64,000 nt of DNA, taken from the NCBI RefSeq assembly GCF_000300855.1, contig NZ_ALJF01000013.1, forward strand, positions 434,001 to 498,000, in the 5' to 3' direction. This DNA is from Agrobacterium albertimagni AOL15. GTDB taxonomy: Bacteria; Pseudomonadota; Alphaproteobacteria; Rhizobiales; Rhizobiaceae. Made by a program: the position numbers and the translations under genes. How positions within the stretch are numbered: position 1 is the first letter of the stretch; every line of letters starts with the position of its first letter. The notes under the pieces are model-generated. The model saw nothing but the letters and a program-made list of their open reading frames with translations. It ran no database searches and was not told the origin of the DNA. Below are positions 8,480-16,877 of the stretch, in pieces.

Positions 8480-9856
8480 ATGCGCATTGTGATGATCGGT
8501 TCGGGATATGTGGGTCTTGTCTCCGGGGCTTGCCTCGCGGCGCTGGGTCATGACGTGGTCTGCGTCGACAAGAGCCGCGACAAGATCGAGGCGCTGCAGG
8601 CGGGGAAGGTTCCGATCTACGAGCCCGGCCTTGAAATGGTTATCGCCGACAATTGTGCGGCTGGTCGCCTGAGCTTCTCCGGCGATCTCGTGGGGCCCGT
8701 GGCGGCCGCGGATGCCGTCTTCATCGCGGTCGGCACGCCGTCGCGTCTGGTCGATGGTCACGCCGACCTCAGCCACGTCTATGCCGCCGCCCGCGAGATT
8801 GCTGCCGCTGCCACCGGTTTCACCGTCGTGGTCACCAAGTCCACCGTGCCCGTCGGCACGGGCGACGAGATCGAACGCATCTTCCGGGAGGAATTCCCGC
8901 AAAAGGACATCGCCGTCGTCTCCAATCCCGAATTCCTGCGGGAAGGTGCGGCCATTTCCGATTTCCGCCGCCCGGACCGAATCGTGGTGGGCTCCGATGA
9001 CGAACGCTCCACCGAGCTCATGCGCGACATCTATGAGGCCCTCGATCTCAAGGAGATGCCGCTCTATTTCTGCGAGCGCCGCACAGCCGAACTGATAAAA
9101 TATGCTTCGAACGCCTTCCTCGCGATGAAGATCACCTTCATCAACGAAATGGCCGATCTCTGCGAGGAACTCGGTGCCGACGTGCAGAAGGTCGCCAAGG
9201 GCATGGGCATGGATCGCCGTATCGGCGACAAGTTCCTACAGGCCGGTCCGGGGTTCGGTGGCTCCTGCTTCCCGAAGGATACGCTGGCGCTGGTAAAGAC
9301 GGCCCAGGATTACGATCGGCCCTTGAAACTGATCGAGACCACGGTCGCGATCAACGAAAACCGCAAGCGGGCCATGGGCCGCCGGGTCATTGCCGCCTGT
9401 GACGGCAGCGTGCGCGGCAAGCGAATCGGTGTCCTCGGCCTGACCTTCAAGCCCAATACCGACGACATGCGCGAGGCGCCCTCGATCGCTATCATCAGAA
9501 CCCTGCTCGATGGCGGCGCGGATGTGCATGTCTACGATCCCGCAGGCATGGAGGCGGCAAGGGCGGTTCTCGGCGCGGTCAAATACCGGCGCAACGCCTA
9601 CGAGGTCGCCGAAGGTGCTGATGCCATCGTCCTCGTGACCGAATGGGATCAGTTCAAGTCACTCGATCTGCCGCGCCTGAAAGATCTGATGAAATCGCCG
9701 GTCGTGGTCGATCTGCGCAATGTCTTCGACGAAGACGAGATGATCGGCCACGGCTTCCAACTCGTGCCGCTCGGCAAGCGTCCCCGCTCGGCCTATCCGG
9801 CGCGCACCCTTTTCCATGCCGTTCCGCCCGAACTGGCCTGGAACCCGCTGCTTTGA
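8480..9856 (+). CDS. ugd: UDP-glucose 6-dehydrogenase
   Basis: A 458-residue cytosolic enzyme that oxidises UDP-glucose to UDP-glucuronate with two NAD+, supplying exopolysaccharide, capsule or lipid A precursors (often named rkpK in rhizobia). The NAD-binding GSGYVG motif is at residues 7-12, the catalytic cysteine is C263 in GFGGSCFPKD, and the C-terminal UDP-binding domain contains LGLTFKPNTDDMREAPS. The ATG at 8480 follows GGGAAGGG; the longer frame from 8441 places extra residues before the Rossmann strand and is unlikely. Confidence 0.96.
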   Translation: MRIVMIGSGYVGLVSGACLAALGHDVVCVDKSRDKIEALQAGKVPIYEPGLEMVIADNCAAGRLSFSGDLVGPVAAADAVFIAVGTPSRLVDGHADLSHVYAAAREIAAAATGFTVVVTKSTVPVGTGDEIERIFREEFPQKDIAVVSNPEFLREGAAISDFRRPDRIVVGSDDERSTELMRDIYEALDLKEMPLYFCERRTAELIKYASNAFLAMKITFINEMADLCEELGADVQKVAKGMGMDRRIGDKFLQAGPGFGGSCFPKDTLALVKTAQDYDRPLKLIETTVAINENRKRAMGRRVIAACDGSVRGKRIGVLGLTFKPNTDDMREAPSIAIIRTLLDGGADVHVYDPAGMEAARAVLGAVKYRRNAYEVAEGADAIVLVTEWDQFKSLDLPRLKDLMKSPVVVDLRNVFDEDEMIGHGFQLVPLGKRPRSAYPARTLFHAVPPELAWNPLL

Positions 9857-9986
9857 GGCGACGAGACACCGACGGGCCAGCTCGCCTGACCACTGACCGA
9901 CCTTCGAGGTTTTCCGGCCGGACTTGACTTTGCCCGCCGTTCGTCGCTGTGCTGGCCTGCAACCGAGGCAGCATACAGGTCGATGC

Positions 9987-10724
9987 ATGGGCGTGAACGA
10001 GACGGGCGGCACGGATGCCGACAATGGCAAGGGCGAGGGGGCACGCACCCGCGGCTCCGGCTCCGAATCGGTCTACAAGGCGCTGCGCCACGAAATCCTG
10101 ACCATGGAGCGCGCACCGGGCAGCCCGCTCGATGAGACGCGCCTCTCCGAACATTTCGGCATGTCGCGCACCCCGATTCGCGAGGCCCTGCTGCGGCTGA
10201 CCTCGGATGGCCTGGTCACCAGCCTGCCCAACCGCAACACGATCGTCGCGGTCATCGATTTCTCCAGCCTGCCCACCTATTTCGAAGCACTCTGCCTGAT
10301 GTATCGGGTGACGACCCGTGGCGCAGCAAAGCGTTCCGGCGATGCCTGGATGGCCGAGATCATAAGGCAGCAGCAGGCCTTTGCCCGTGCCGTCGAAGCC
10401 CAGGACGCCTTCGCCATGATCGAGGCCAACAGGGAATTCCACGTCGCGATCGCCGAACGCGCCGGCAATCCCTATTACACGACCTTCTTCGCCCGGCTCC
10501 TCGACGAGGGGCGGCGCATTCTCCGGCTCTATTATCAGACCTTCGATGACCGCCTGCCGCGCCGCTATGTCGAGGAGCACGAGAAGATCATCGAGGCGAT
10601 CCGTTCAGGCGATATCGAGGAGGCCGACCGGCTTTCGGTCGCCCATGCCGACCAGATCGTCCGCCAGATCCAGGACTACGTGGCCCGCAACATCGCCGCT
10701 GCCGCCGAACTTCCCGACATCTGA
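9987..10724 (+). CDS. GntR-family (FadR/FCD subfamily) transcriptional regulator
   Basis: A 245-residue repressor-type regulator. A winged helix-turn-helix occupies residues 29-90 (VYKALRHEILTMERAPGSPL, then MSRTPIREALLRL), followed by an all-helical FCD ligand-binding domain (residues 100-230) with the metal-binding histidine in FHVAIAERAGN. The start at ATG 9987 is inferred from homology-like spacing; the first about 25 residues are glycine-rich and poorly conserved. It is co-oriented with a DapA-family gene 98 bases downstream whose promoter contains palindromes, so it probably controls that gene in response to its substrate. Confidence 0.88.
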   Translation: MGVNETGGTDADNGKGEGARTRGSGSESVYKALRHEILTMERAPGSPLDETRLSEHFGMSRTPIREALLRLTSDGLVTSLPNRNTIVAVIDFSSLPTYFEALCLMYRVTTRGAAKRSGDAWMAEIIRQQQAFARAVEAQDAFAMIEANREFHVAIAERAGNPYYTTFFARLLDEGRRILRLYYQTFDDRLPRRYVEEHEKIIEAIRSGDIEEADRLSVAHADQIVRQIQDYVARNIAAAAELPDI

Positions 10725-10762
10725 AGTCCTGTCACGCCCATTTCAGCGGGTGTTGAATGACG

Positions 10763-10806
10763 TTGCTTGATTTTGTCGACAAACTGTATACTGTGATGTC
10801 ACCACA
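10763..10806 (+). promoter_or_regulatory. Promoter with two palindromic operator candidates upstream of the DapA-family gene
   Basis: A -35-like TTGCTT (10763-10768) and a -10-like TATACT (10787-10792) are 18 bases apart. The perfect 12-base palindrome TTTGTCGACAAA (10772-10783) lies between them. A second imperfect palindrome, TGTGATGTCACCACA (10792-10806), covers the expected transcription start. Both are well placed for repression by the adjacent GntR-family regulator. Which one, if either, is its operator is unknown. Confidence 0.5.
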
Positions 10807-10822
10807 TCAAAAGGAGCTTCCC

Positions 10823-11725
10823 ATGACCACCGGCTGGCACGGCGTTTTCCCCGCCGCAACGACTCAATTCCATGAAGATTTCTCGGTCGATATCGACGCC
10901 ACCCAGCGCGTGCTCGACGCCCTCGTCAACGATGGCGTCAACGGCCTGATCGTCATGGGCACCTGCGGCGAGAACAACTCGCTCGATCCGGAAGAAAAGC
11001 GCACCATCTTGAAGGCCACCGTCGAGGTGGTGAATGGCCGCGTGCCGATCGTCACCGGCGTGTCGGAATTCGACACCCGCCGCGCTTCAGCCTATGCACG
11101 TGATGCCGAAAAGATCGGCGCAGACGGCCTGATGCTCCTGCCGGCCATGGTCTATGTGCCGAAGCCGCATGAACTGGTTGCCCATTTCAAGACCGTTGCC
11201 GAAGCAACGGGCTTGCCGATCATGCTCTACAACAATCCGCCGGCCTACCGCGTCAACATCGGCGCGGAAGTGCTGGAAGCGCTCGACGGCGTGAAGAACA
11301 TCAAGGCCGTCAAGGAAAGCGCGCCCGACCCGCGCCGCTTCACCGACCTGATCAACGCCTTCGGTGACCGCTACGACATTTTCGCGGGCCTCGACGACGT
11401 TGCACTCGAAGGCCTGATGCTCGGCGCCAAGGGCTGGGTCTCCGGCCTCACCAGCGCTTTCCCGGCCGAATCGGTGGCGCTCGTCGCTGCCGCCGACCGT
11501 GGCGACTGGATGGAAGCCCGCCGCATCTACCGCTGGTTCATGCCGCTTCTGCATCTCGATGCCGAACATGACCTCGTCCAGTCGATCAAGCTCGCCGAAC
11601 AGATCATGGGCCGTGGCTCCGAGCGCGTCCGCATGCCCCGCATGCCGCTGGAAGGCGCCCGCCGTGCGGAAGTGGCGGCCATGGTCGAGAAGGCCGCAGC
11701 GACCCGGCCGATTGGCGGGAAGTAA
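10823..11725 (+). CDS. Dihydrodipicolinate synthase (DapA) family aldolase/dehydratase
   Basis: A 300-residue TIM-barrel Schiff-base enzyme. The pyruvate-binding motif appears as GTCGEN near residue 47, the catalytic tyrosine is Y136 (LYNNPP), and the Schiff-base lysine is K164 (KAVKES). Family members condense or cleave 2-keto acids. The GntR neighbour and inducible-looking promoter suggest a catabolic member (for example a keto-deoxy sugar acid or hydroxyproline pathway enzyme) rather than lysine biosynthesis. AAGGAG at 10811 fixes the ATG at 10823. The exact substrate is not determinable. Confidence 0.87.
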   Translation: MTTGWHGVFPAATTQFHEDFSVDIDATQRVLDALVNDGVNGLIVMGTCGENNSLDPEEKRTILKATVEVVNGRVPIVTGVSEFDTRRASAYARDAEKIGADGLMLLPAMVYVPKPHELVAHFKTVAEATGLPIMLYNNPPAYRVNIGAEVLEALDGVKNIKAVKESAPDPRRFTDLINAFGDRYDIFAGLDDVALEGLMLGAKGWVSGLTSAFPAESVALVAAADRGDWMEARRIYRWFMPLLHLDAEHDLVQSIKLAEQIMGRGSERVRMPRMPLEGARRAEVAAMVEKAAATRPIGGK

Positions 11726-11754
11726 GCCTTAAGAGACGTCTGAGTGAGTTTCAC

Positions 11755-11788
11755 AAAAGGCCCGCTGGAGTGATCCGGCGGGCTTTTG
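11755..11788 (+). terminator. Intrinsic terminator after the DapA-family gene
   Basis: An imperfect GC-rich stem (AAAGGCCCGCTGGA with TCCGGCGGGCTTTT) with a short GTGA loop, ending in TTTT, lies 30 bases after the stop codon. Confidence 0.7.
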
Positions 11789-11897
11789 GACGTTCTGCCG
11801 GCGGTGACTCTTTGTCAAACAAGCGATGCTAGGTTGTAGCCTGAGGAATTCTCCACTTGGGTCTGTCAACGGGGTCCGAGAACAACAGGAAGAAACC

Positions 11898-12618
11898 ATG
11901 GCAGCCGACAATCGCTCCCGACGCCTTGCAGTCCTGATCGACGCCGACAACACGTCGAGCAAGATCGCGGATGGATTGTTCGAGTACGTGGCACGCCTTG
12001 GCGAAGCGAGCGTCAGGCGCATATACGGCGATTTTTCCAGCTCACGCACCAAAGGGTGGGCCGACACGCTGACAAGACACGCCATCGTTCCGCACCAGCA
12101 ATTCGCCTACTCTCCCGGAAAGAACTTCACGGACATCGCTCTCGTGATTGACGCGATGGACTTGCTGTGGAGTGGTCGCCTCCGACGGATTCTGCCTTGT
12201 TGCCTCTGACGGTGACTTTACCCGCCTTGCAACCCGGATCCGTGAGGAGGGGTTATATGTTCACGGATTTGGTGAGCGGCGGGCGCCTGAATGCTTCCGT
12301 CTCGCCTGCGCTGAATTCACCCTCACAGAGCGATTCGTGACAGATATGCCTTCCCCGCCGAACCAGGAGGTCGTCAGGGTTTCCTCGGCCGCGACGGATG
12401 CAATCCGTATTCTGGAGGAAATATTGTCGCGAATGAAAAGTGAGGATGGCTGGGTTTCCCTCGCAGACCTCGGAAGCCAGTTGTCTAAAACTCAAATCAC
12501 GTTTGATCCACGAAAATATGGTTCGGGCAAACTCAGCAATATCCTGCGCATGACAGGAGCGTTCGAGCTCAAGCAGGCGGGCAACGCCATGCGTGTCAAG
12601 CGAAAATCACCAAGATAA
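11898..12618 (+). pseudogene. NYN (LabA/DUF88) domain protein with C-terminal LOTUS/OST-HTH domain, frameshifted
   Basis: The first frame, from ATG 11898 (AGGAAG just upstream), encodes an NYN ribonuclease-like domain with LAVLIDADNTSS and the acidic KNFTDIALVIDAMDLL. It stops at 12209. The protein continues in the +1 frame with DGFCLVASDGDFTRLATRIREEG and ends at 12618 with a LOTUS/OST-HTH-like region (residues DAIRILEEILSRM to the end). One extra C in the run around 12180-12183 explains the break; without it the protein would be about 240 residues. NYN domains are PIN-like RNA nucleases, and LOTUS domains bind RNA. It could be a true pseudogene or a sequencing error. Confidence 0.8.
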
Positions 12619-12632
12619 ACCAAGGGGAAAGA

Positions 12633-12708
<76 letters not shown>

Positions 12709-12954
12709 GTACGCTTGGCGGATCATGTCTGCCGCGTCGGTGGCCGTGATCTATGCGGATCGCGGAAAATCCGCAAGAGTGTTTGTGCAGATTTTTTGTT
12801 TTTTTGTCATGCGGTCGATCGGGCCATGTGGAAAAGTCAGCAGAATCCTTGTTTTGCGCCTGCGGCGCGTTGTCGCGAGCAGGGAGCCTCCGGCGAGCCT
12901 GGGGGAGGGGCGAGGGAAAAAATCGGGCGGTCACGGTTTTGTCTTGAAACCTGC
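12709..12954. other. Intergenic region between two tRNA genes
   Basis: About 250 bases between tRNA-Val and the tRNA-Asp promoter. No convincing open reading frame, repeat or terminator is seen. The region presumably contains the divergent promoter for tRNA-Val near 12710-12760. Confidence 0.5.
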
Positions 12955-12983
12955 TTGACACCTCCAGATGAACCCCGTAGAGA
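12955..12983 (+). promoter_or_regulatory. Promoter for tRNA-Asp
   Basis: A consensus TTGACA (12955-12960) and TAGAGA (12978-12983) are spaced by 17 bases, about 60 bases ahead of tRNA-Asp. A strong -35 with a tRNA downstream is typical of rhizobial stable-RNA promoters. Confidence 0.6.
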
Positions 12984-13044
12984 GCCGCTCATCGAACGGC
13001 AAGCCGCTCGACGGGGATCGCCTTGAACCCCGATTTGGAAATGC

Positions 13045-13121
13045 GCGGGTGTAGCTCAGTTGGTTAGAGTGCCGGCCTGTCACGCCGGAGGTCGCGGGTT
13101 CGAGCCCCGTCACTCGCGCCA
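13045..13121 (+). tRNA. tRNA-Asp (anticodon GTC)
   Basis: A full cloverleaf: acceptor GCGGGTG pairing with CACTCGC, D-arm with AGCTCAGTTGGTTAGAGT, anticodon stem CCGGC/GCCGG around loop CTGTCAC (anticodon GTC), T-arm with GGTTCGAGCCC, and an encoded CCA. The 260 bases from here to nuoA hold no recognisable gene and probably contain the nuo promoter. Confidence 0.97.
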
Positions 13122-13383
13122 CTTCTTATCTCCGGATCAAGTTCTCATCCAGTTCGCCTTTGTCAGCACGGTAAGCCTGCGTCTTTTTGCACTGCACGCG
13201 CGATTGCGCGAGACAGGCATTTTACCCGCTGGTAAGGTGCTCTCCGGTATCGGGTGAAAAGGCTTTGGTTGGACTTGCGCTGGCTGGCTGCCTGCGCTAA
13301 CCACGGCGCGTTGCAACTCTCTTTACGGCTTGTCGACTCCGCCCTAGATGCCTCATGGCATGCGAGACAAGCAGGGTGATATG

Positions 13384-13749
13384 ATGACTGAACTGCTCGG
13401 TTCTTACCTTCCGATCGCCATCTTCATCGGCATATCCTTGATCATCGGTATTGCGCTCCTGGTGGCGCCTTTTGCCGTCGCCTACAAGGCGCCCGATTCG
13501 GAGAAGCTGTCGGCCTACGAGTGCGGCTTCAACGCGTTCGACGATGCCCGCATGAAGTTCGACATCCGGTTCTATCTGGTATCGATCCTTTTCATCATCT
13601 TCGACCTCGAAGTCGCCTTCCTGTTCCCCTGGGCAGTGTCTTTCGGTGAAATCGGCTGGTTCGGCTTCTGGTCGATGATGGTTTTCCTCGGTGTTCTCAC
13701 CGTCGGCTTTATCTATGAATGGAAGAAGGGGGCGCTCGAATGGGAGTGA
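13384..13749 (+). CDS. nuoA: NADH-quinone oxidoreductase subunit A
   Basis: First gene of the complex I operon. The 121-residue membrane subunit has three hydrophobic segments (near residues 8-30, 62-85 and 90-112) and the conserved [12 protein letters not shown] loop (near residue 43) and [11 protein letters not shown] motif. It is part of the membrane arm at the quinone site. Tandem ATGs at 13381 and 13384 are both possible starts after AGGGTGAT. It overlaps nuoB by 10 bases, implying translational coupling. Confidence 0.96.
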   Translation: MTELLGSYLPIAIFIGISLIIGIALLVAPFAVAYKAPDSEKLSAYECGFNAFDDARMKFDIRFYLVSILFIIFDLEVAFLFPWAVSFGEIGWFGFWSMMVFLGVLTVGFIYEWKKGALEWE

Positions 13750-14321
13750 TCCAGTCCGATACGACGATGATCGCGCCGCAGGCGAAGGGTATCATCGATC
13801 CCAACACCGGCAAGCCTGTTGGCGCCGATGACCGCTTCTTTGGCGAGATCAACAATGAGCTCGCCGACAAGGGCTTCCTCGTCACCTCGACCGACGAGCT
13901 GATCAACTGGGCCCGTACCGGCTCGCTGATGTGGATGACCTTCGGTCTCGCCTGCTGCGCTGTCGAAATGATGCAGCTGTCGATGCCGCGTTACGACGCC
14001 GAGCGCTTCGGCTTTGCGCCGCGCGCTTCACCGCGCCAGTCCGACGTCATGATCGTCGCCGGCACGCTGACCAACAAGATGGCGCCCGCACTCCGCAAGG
14101 TCTATGACCAGATGCCGGAGCCGCGTTACGTGATCTCGATGGGCTCGTGCGCGAATGGCGGCGGCTACTACCATTATTCTTATTCCGTCGTGCGCGGCTG
14201 CGATCGCGTCGTGCCGGTCGATATCTACGTGCCGGGCTGTCCCCCCACGGCAGAAGCTCTGCTCTATGGCGTGATGCTCCTGCAGAAGAAGATCCGGCGC
14301 ACGGGCACGATCGAGCGGTAA
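13740..14321 (+). CDS. nuoB: NADH-quinone oxidoreductase subunit B
   Basis: A 193-residue peripheral-arm subunit that binds the terminal N2 4Fe-4S cluster delivering electrons to quinone. The ligands are the adjacent cysteines in [10 protein letters not shown], the cysteine in [10 protein letters not shown] and the one in [11 protein letters not shown]. The ATG at 13740 lies inside the end of nuoA with GGGGGC/GGAG-like bases upstream. The frame starting further upstream at 13719 is not needed. Confidence 0.97.
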   Translation: MGVIQSDTTMIAPQAKGIIDPNTGKPVGADDRFFGEINNELADKGFLVTSTDELINWARTGSLMWMTFGLACCAVEMMQLSMPRYDAERFGFAPRASPRQSDVMIVAGTLTNKMAPALRKVYDQMPEPRYVISMGSCANGGGYYHYSYSVVRGCDRVVPVDIYVPGCPPTAEALLYGVMLLQKKIRRTGTIER

Positions 14322-14339
14322 GGCGAAGGGACTGAAAAC

Positions 14340-14942
14340 ATGAGTGAAGCCCTGAACGAGCTCGCTTCCTACCTCGCAGAGGTCCGCGGTGCGCTGATTT
14401 CGTCGAGCGAGATCCGCTTCGGCGAACTGACGCTGACGGCGAAGTCGGAAAACCTAATCCCGCTCCTGACCTTCCTGCGTGACGACGTCCAGTGCGGCTT
14501 CGTCAATCTGATCGACATCTGCGGCGTCGATTACCCGAAGCGCGAAGACCGCTTCGACGTGGTCTACCACCTGCTGTCGCCGCGTCAGAACCTGCGCATC
14601 CGCATCAAGGTCGCAACCGGCGAGTTCAAGCCGGTCCCGTCGGCCTGCCCGGTTTTCCCCGGTGCCGACTGGTTCGAGCGCGAAGCCTGGGATATGTACG
14701 GCATTCTCTTCACCGATCACCCGGATCTGCGCCGCATCCTGACGGATTATGGTTTTGAAGGCCATCCGCTGCGCAAGGACTTCCCCACGACCGGCTTCGT
14801 CGAGGTTCGCTACGACGATAGCGCCAAGCGCGTCGTCTATGAGCCCGTCGAGCTCAAGCAGGAATTCCGCAATTTCGACTTCCTCTCGCCCTGGGAAGGC
14901 ACGGACTACGTGCTGCCCGGCGATGAAAAAGCGGCGAAATAG
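14340..14942 (+). CDS. nuoC: NADH-quinone oxidoreductase subunit C
   Basis: A 200-residue peripheral-arm subunit (30 kDa type) with the signature [20 protein letters not shown] near residue 115 and GHPLRKDFP near residue 142. It packs against NuoD at the base of the hydrophilic arm. It is separate from nuoD, as in mitochondria and alphaproteobacteria. Normally nuoD follows closely; here 484 bases separate them because of the repeat-flanked insert described below. Confidence 0.96.
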   Translation: MSEALNELASYLAEVRGALISSSEIRFGELTLTAKSENLIPLLTFLRDDVQCGFVNLIDICGVDYPKREDRFDVVYHLLSPRQNLRIRIKVATGEFKPVPSACPVFPGADWFEREAWDMYGILFTDHPDLRRILTDYGFEGHPLRKDFPTTGFVEVRYDDSAKRVVYEPVELKQEFRNFDFLSPWEGTDYVLPGDEKAAK

Positions 14943-14947
14943 GATTT

Positions 14948-14970
14948 GGGCAATAGGCAATAGCCAGTAG
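14948..14970 (+). repeat. Left inverted repeat of the element
   Basis: Reads GGGCAATAGGCAATAGCC then AGTAG. On the minus strand it is three tandem heptamers (CTACTGG, CTATTGC, CTATTGC) ending in CC. It begins five bases after the nuoC stop codon. Confidence 0.75.
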
Positions 14971-14988
14971 ACGAGAAGGAGCACGCAG

Positions 14989-15369
14989 ACGACGATCAAT
15001 TCCTACCAAGATCTGAAGGTGTGGCAACGCGCGATGGATCTTGCGGTGGAGAGCTATGAGGTTACGAAGGACTTTCCGCGAGAAGAGGTGTATGGCCTCA
15101 TCTCGCAGATAAGGCGGGCCGCAAGTTCAGTCCCAGCCAATATCGCGGAGGGTCATGGTCGAAATGCTACGGGCTCTTACGTCCAGCATTTGAAAATAGC
15201 CCAGGGTTCTCTCAAGGAGTTGGAGACACATTTCATTCTGAGTTCCCGCCTTGGCTTCGTGTCGAAAGACAGAATTCACGTCGTCATGGCAACAAGTGAG
15301 GAAATCGGAAAAATGTTGAGATCGCTGATCCGCAGCTTGCAGGAAGAACGCAATGGTCGAACCACGTAA
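14989..15369 (+). CDS. Four-helix bundle protein (S23 / TIGR02436 family)
   Basis: About 126 residues with the family hallmarks YQDLKVWQRAMDLAVE at the N-terminus, SSVPANIAEGHGR in the middle and SYVQHLKIAQGSLKELETH in helix three, ending in a fourth helix. Members form homopentameric or similar helical barrels; relatives include the Avd accessory protein of diversity-generating retroelements and proteins in 23S rRNA intervening sequences. No reverse transcriptase is nearby. AAGGAG (14976-14981) sits 7 bases before an ACG codon at 14989 where an ATG would be expected, followed in frame by T-I-N-S-Y. If ACG is not used, translation must begin at GTG 15019, losing conserved residues. It may therefore be poorly expressed or decaying. 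Confidence 0.75.
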   Translation, partial: TTINSYQDLKVWQRAMDLAVESYEVTKDFPREEVYGLISQIRRAASSVPANIAEGHGRNATGSYVQHLKIAQGSLKELETHFILSSRLGFVSKDRIHVVMATSEEIGKMLRSLIRSLQEERNGRTT

Positions 15370-15377
15370 AAAAGCCC

Positions 15378-15407
15378 TACTGCCTACTGCCTATTGGCTA
15401 TTGGCCC
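15378..15407 (+). repeat. Right inverted repeat of the element
   Basis: Four tandem heptamers on the plus strand (CTACTGC, CTACTGC, CTATTGG, CTATTGG, starting at 15377) followed by CCCC. The last three are the inverted counterpart of the left end with only G/C swaps at every seventh base and one extra G. Confidence 0.75.
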
Positions 15408-15426
15408 CAAGGCGCGGAGCGCATTG

Positions 15427-16617
15427 ATGAACGAACACAACGTCCGCAACTTCAACATCAACTTCGGCCCGCAGCATCCGGCGGCGCACGGCGTTCTTCG
15501 CCTCGTGCTCGAGCTGGACGGTGAAATCGTCGAGCGCGTCGATCCGCATATCGGCCTGCTCCATCGTGGCACCGAGAAGCTGATCGAGACCAAGACCTAT
15601 CTGCAGGCGCTGCCATATTTCGATCGTCTCGACTATGTCGCGCCGATGAACCAGGAACATGCCTATTCGCTGGCCGTCGAAAAGTTGCTCGACATCCAGA
15701 TCCCGATCCGTGGTCAGCTGATCCGTGTTCTTTACTCGGAAATCGGCCGTATCCTCTCGCACCTCCTCAACGTCACCACGCAGGCCATGGACGTCGGCGC
15801 GCTGACGCCGCCGCTCTGGGGCTTTGAAGAGCGCGAAAAGCTGATGGTGTTTTATGAGCGCGCTTCCGGCGCCCGCATGCACTCCGCGTATTTCCGTCCC
15901 GGTGGCGTCCACCAGGATCTGCCGCATCAGCTGGTCGAGGATATCGGCAAATGGTGTGATCAGTTCCCGGAAAAGCTGGACGACATCGACGACCTCCTGA
16001 CCGGAAACCGTATCTTCAAGCAGCGCAACGTCGATATCGGCGTCGTCAGCCTCGACGATTGCTGGGCCTGGGGCTTCTCGGGCGTCATGGTCCGCGGTTC
16101 GGGCGCTGCCTGGGATCTGCGCAAGTCGCAGCCTTACGAGTGCTATTCCGACCTCGACTTCGACATCATGGTCGGCAAGAACGGTGACTGCTACGATCGC
16201 TATCTAATCCGCATGTTCGAAATGCGCGAGTCGGTGAAGATCATGAAGCAGTGCGTCAACCGCCTGCTGGGTGACGCGAAGACCGGCCCGGTCTCGTCGC
16301 TGGACGGCAAGGTCGTTCCGCCGAAGCGCGGCGAGATGAAGCGCTCAATGGAAGGCCTGATCCACCACTTCAAGCTCTACACCGAAGGCTATCACGTGCC
16401 GGCCGGTGAGGTTTATGCCGCTGTTGAAGCCCCGAAGGGCGAGTTCGGCGTCTTCCTCGTTTCCGACGGCACCAACAAGCCGTATCGCTGCAAGATCCGC
16501 GCCCCGGGTTATGCACATCTGCAGGCCATGGATTTCCTGTGCCGCGGCCACCAGCTGGCCGACGTCTCGGCGATCCTCGGCTCGCTCGACATCGTTTTCG
16601 GAGAAGTAGACCGCTGA
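15427..16617 (+). CDS. nuoD: NADH-quinone oxidoreductase subunit D
   Basis: A 396-residue peripheral-arm subunit (49 kDa type), related to NiFe hydrogenase large subunits, forming the quinone-binding cavity with NuoB. Conserved blocks include [15 protein letters not shown] near residue 12, [11 protein letters not shown] near 41, and the C-terminal PGYAHLQ and DIVFGEVDR. The ATG at 15427 follows GGAG at 15416. Its stop overlaps the next start as TGATG. Confidence 0.96.
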   Translation: MNEHNVRNFNINFGPQHPAAHGVLRLVLELDGEIVERVDPHIGLLHRGTEKLIETKTYLQALPYFDRLDYVAPMNQEHAYSLAVEKLLDIQIPIRGQLIRVLYSEIGRILSHLLNVTTQAMDVGALTPPLWGFEEREKLMVFYERASGARMHSAYFRPGGVHQDLPHQLVEDIGKWCDQFPEKLDDIDDLLTGNRIFKQRNVDIGVVSLDDCWAWGFSGVMVRGSGAAWDLRKSQPYECYSDLDFDIMVGKNGDCYDRYLIRMFEMRESVKIMKQCVNRLLGDAKTGPVSSLDGKVVPPKRGEMKRSMEGLIHHFKLYTEGYHVPAGEVYAAVEAPKGEFGVFLVSDGTNKPYRCKIRAPGYAHLQAMDFLCRGHQLADVSAILGSLDIVFGEVDR

Positions 16618-16859
16618 TGCTGAAGACCCTTGCAGCAGTGCTGATCTGTCTCGGCGCCACCCAGGCGGTGGCCCAGGAGAACAGTGCTGTCTCGTCGAGG
16701 GAAACAGTGTCGATGGCCAAGCTGATCCGGGATGGATACGAGATCAAGAGCTCCAGTTGGACCGGCTCGAAGCTCTTCGTATTCCTTCAGAAAGACAATT
16801 CGGCCTATGCCTGCGAATTCGCCAATGTGACGAATACGCGGTGTGGTTCCATAAACTGA
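16617..16859 (+). CDS. Small exported protein of unknown function within the nuo operon
   Basis: An 80-residue product starting at ATG 16617, which overlaps the nuoD stop by one base. Residues 1-19 form a signal peptide ([20 protein letters not shown]) with a likely cleavage after AVA. The mature 60 residues contain two cysteines (near residues 67 and 76) that could form a disulfide in the periplasm. It is not a complex I subunit known to me. Its tight coupling to nuoD suggests a conserved accessory role or hitch-hiking; the function is unknown. Confidence 0.7.
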   Translation: MLKTLAAVLICLGATQAVAQENSAVSSRETVSMAKLIRDGYEIKSSSWTGSKLFVFLQKDNSAYACEFANVTNTRCGSIN

Positions 16860-16877
16860 GACAAGGCGTGAGGAAGT

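Larger units (their letters stand above)
14948..15407 (+). mobile_element. Repeat-bounded four-helix-bundle element inserted between nuoC and nuoD (IVS-like)
   Basis: A 460-base segment bounded by inverted repeats built from a 7-base unit (CTATTGS or CTACTGS, S being C or G). The left end carries three units on the minus strand, the right end four on the plus strand, and the ends could pair as a stem of about 20 bp. It encloses one gene for a four-helix-bundle protein. That organisation matches intervening sequences of bacterial 23S rRNA genes, which form a terminal stem and may encode this family. The placement in a protein operon and the term IVS-like are my inference; no transposase is present. 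Confidence 0.6.

Noticed and set aside
14989-15369. Diversity-generating retroelement accessory (Avd) interpretation of the four-helix-bundle gene
   Set aside because: No reverse transcriptase, template repeat or variable target gene is nearby; the neighbours are nuo genes.
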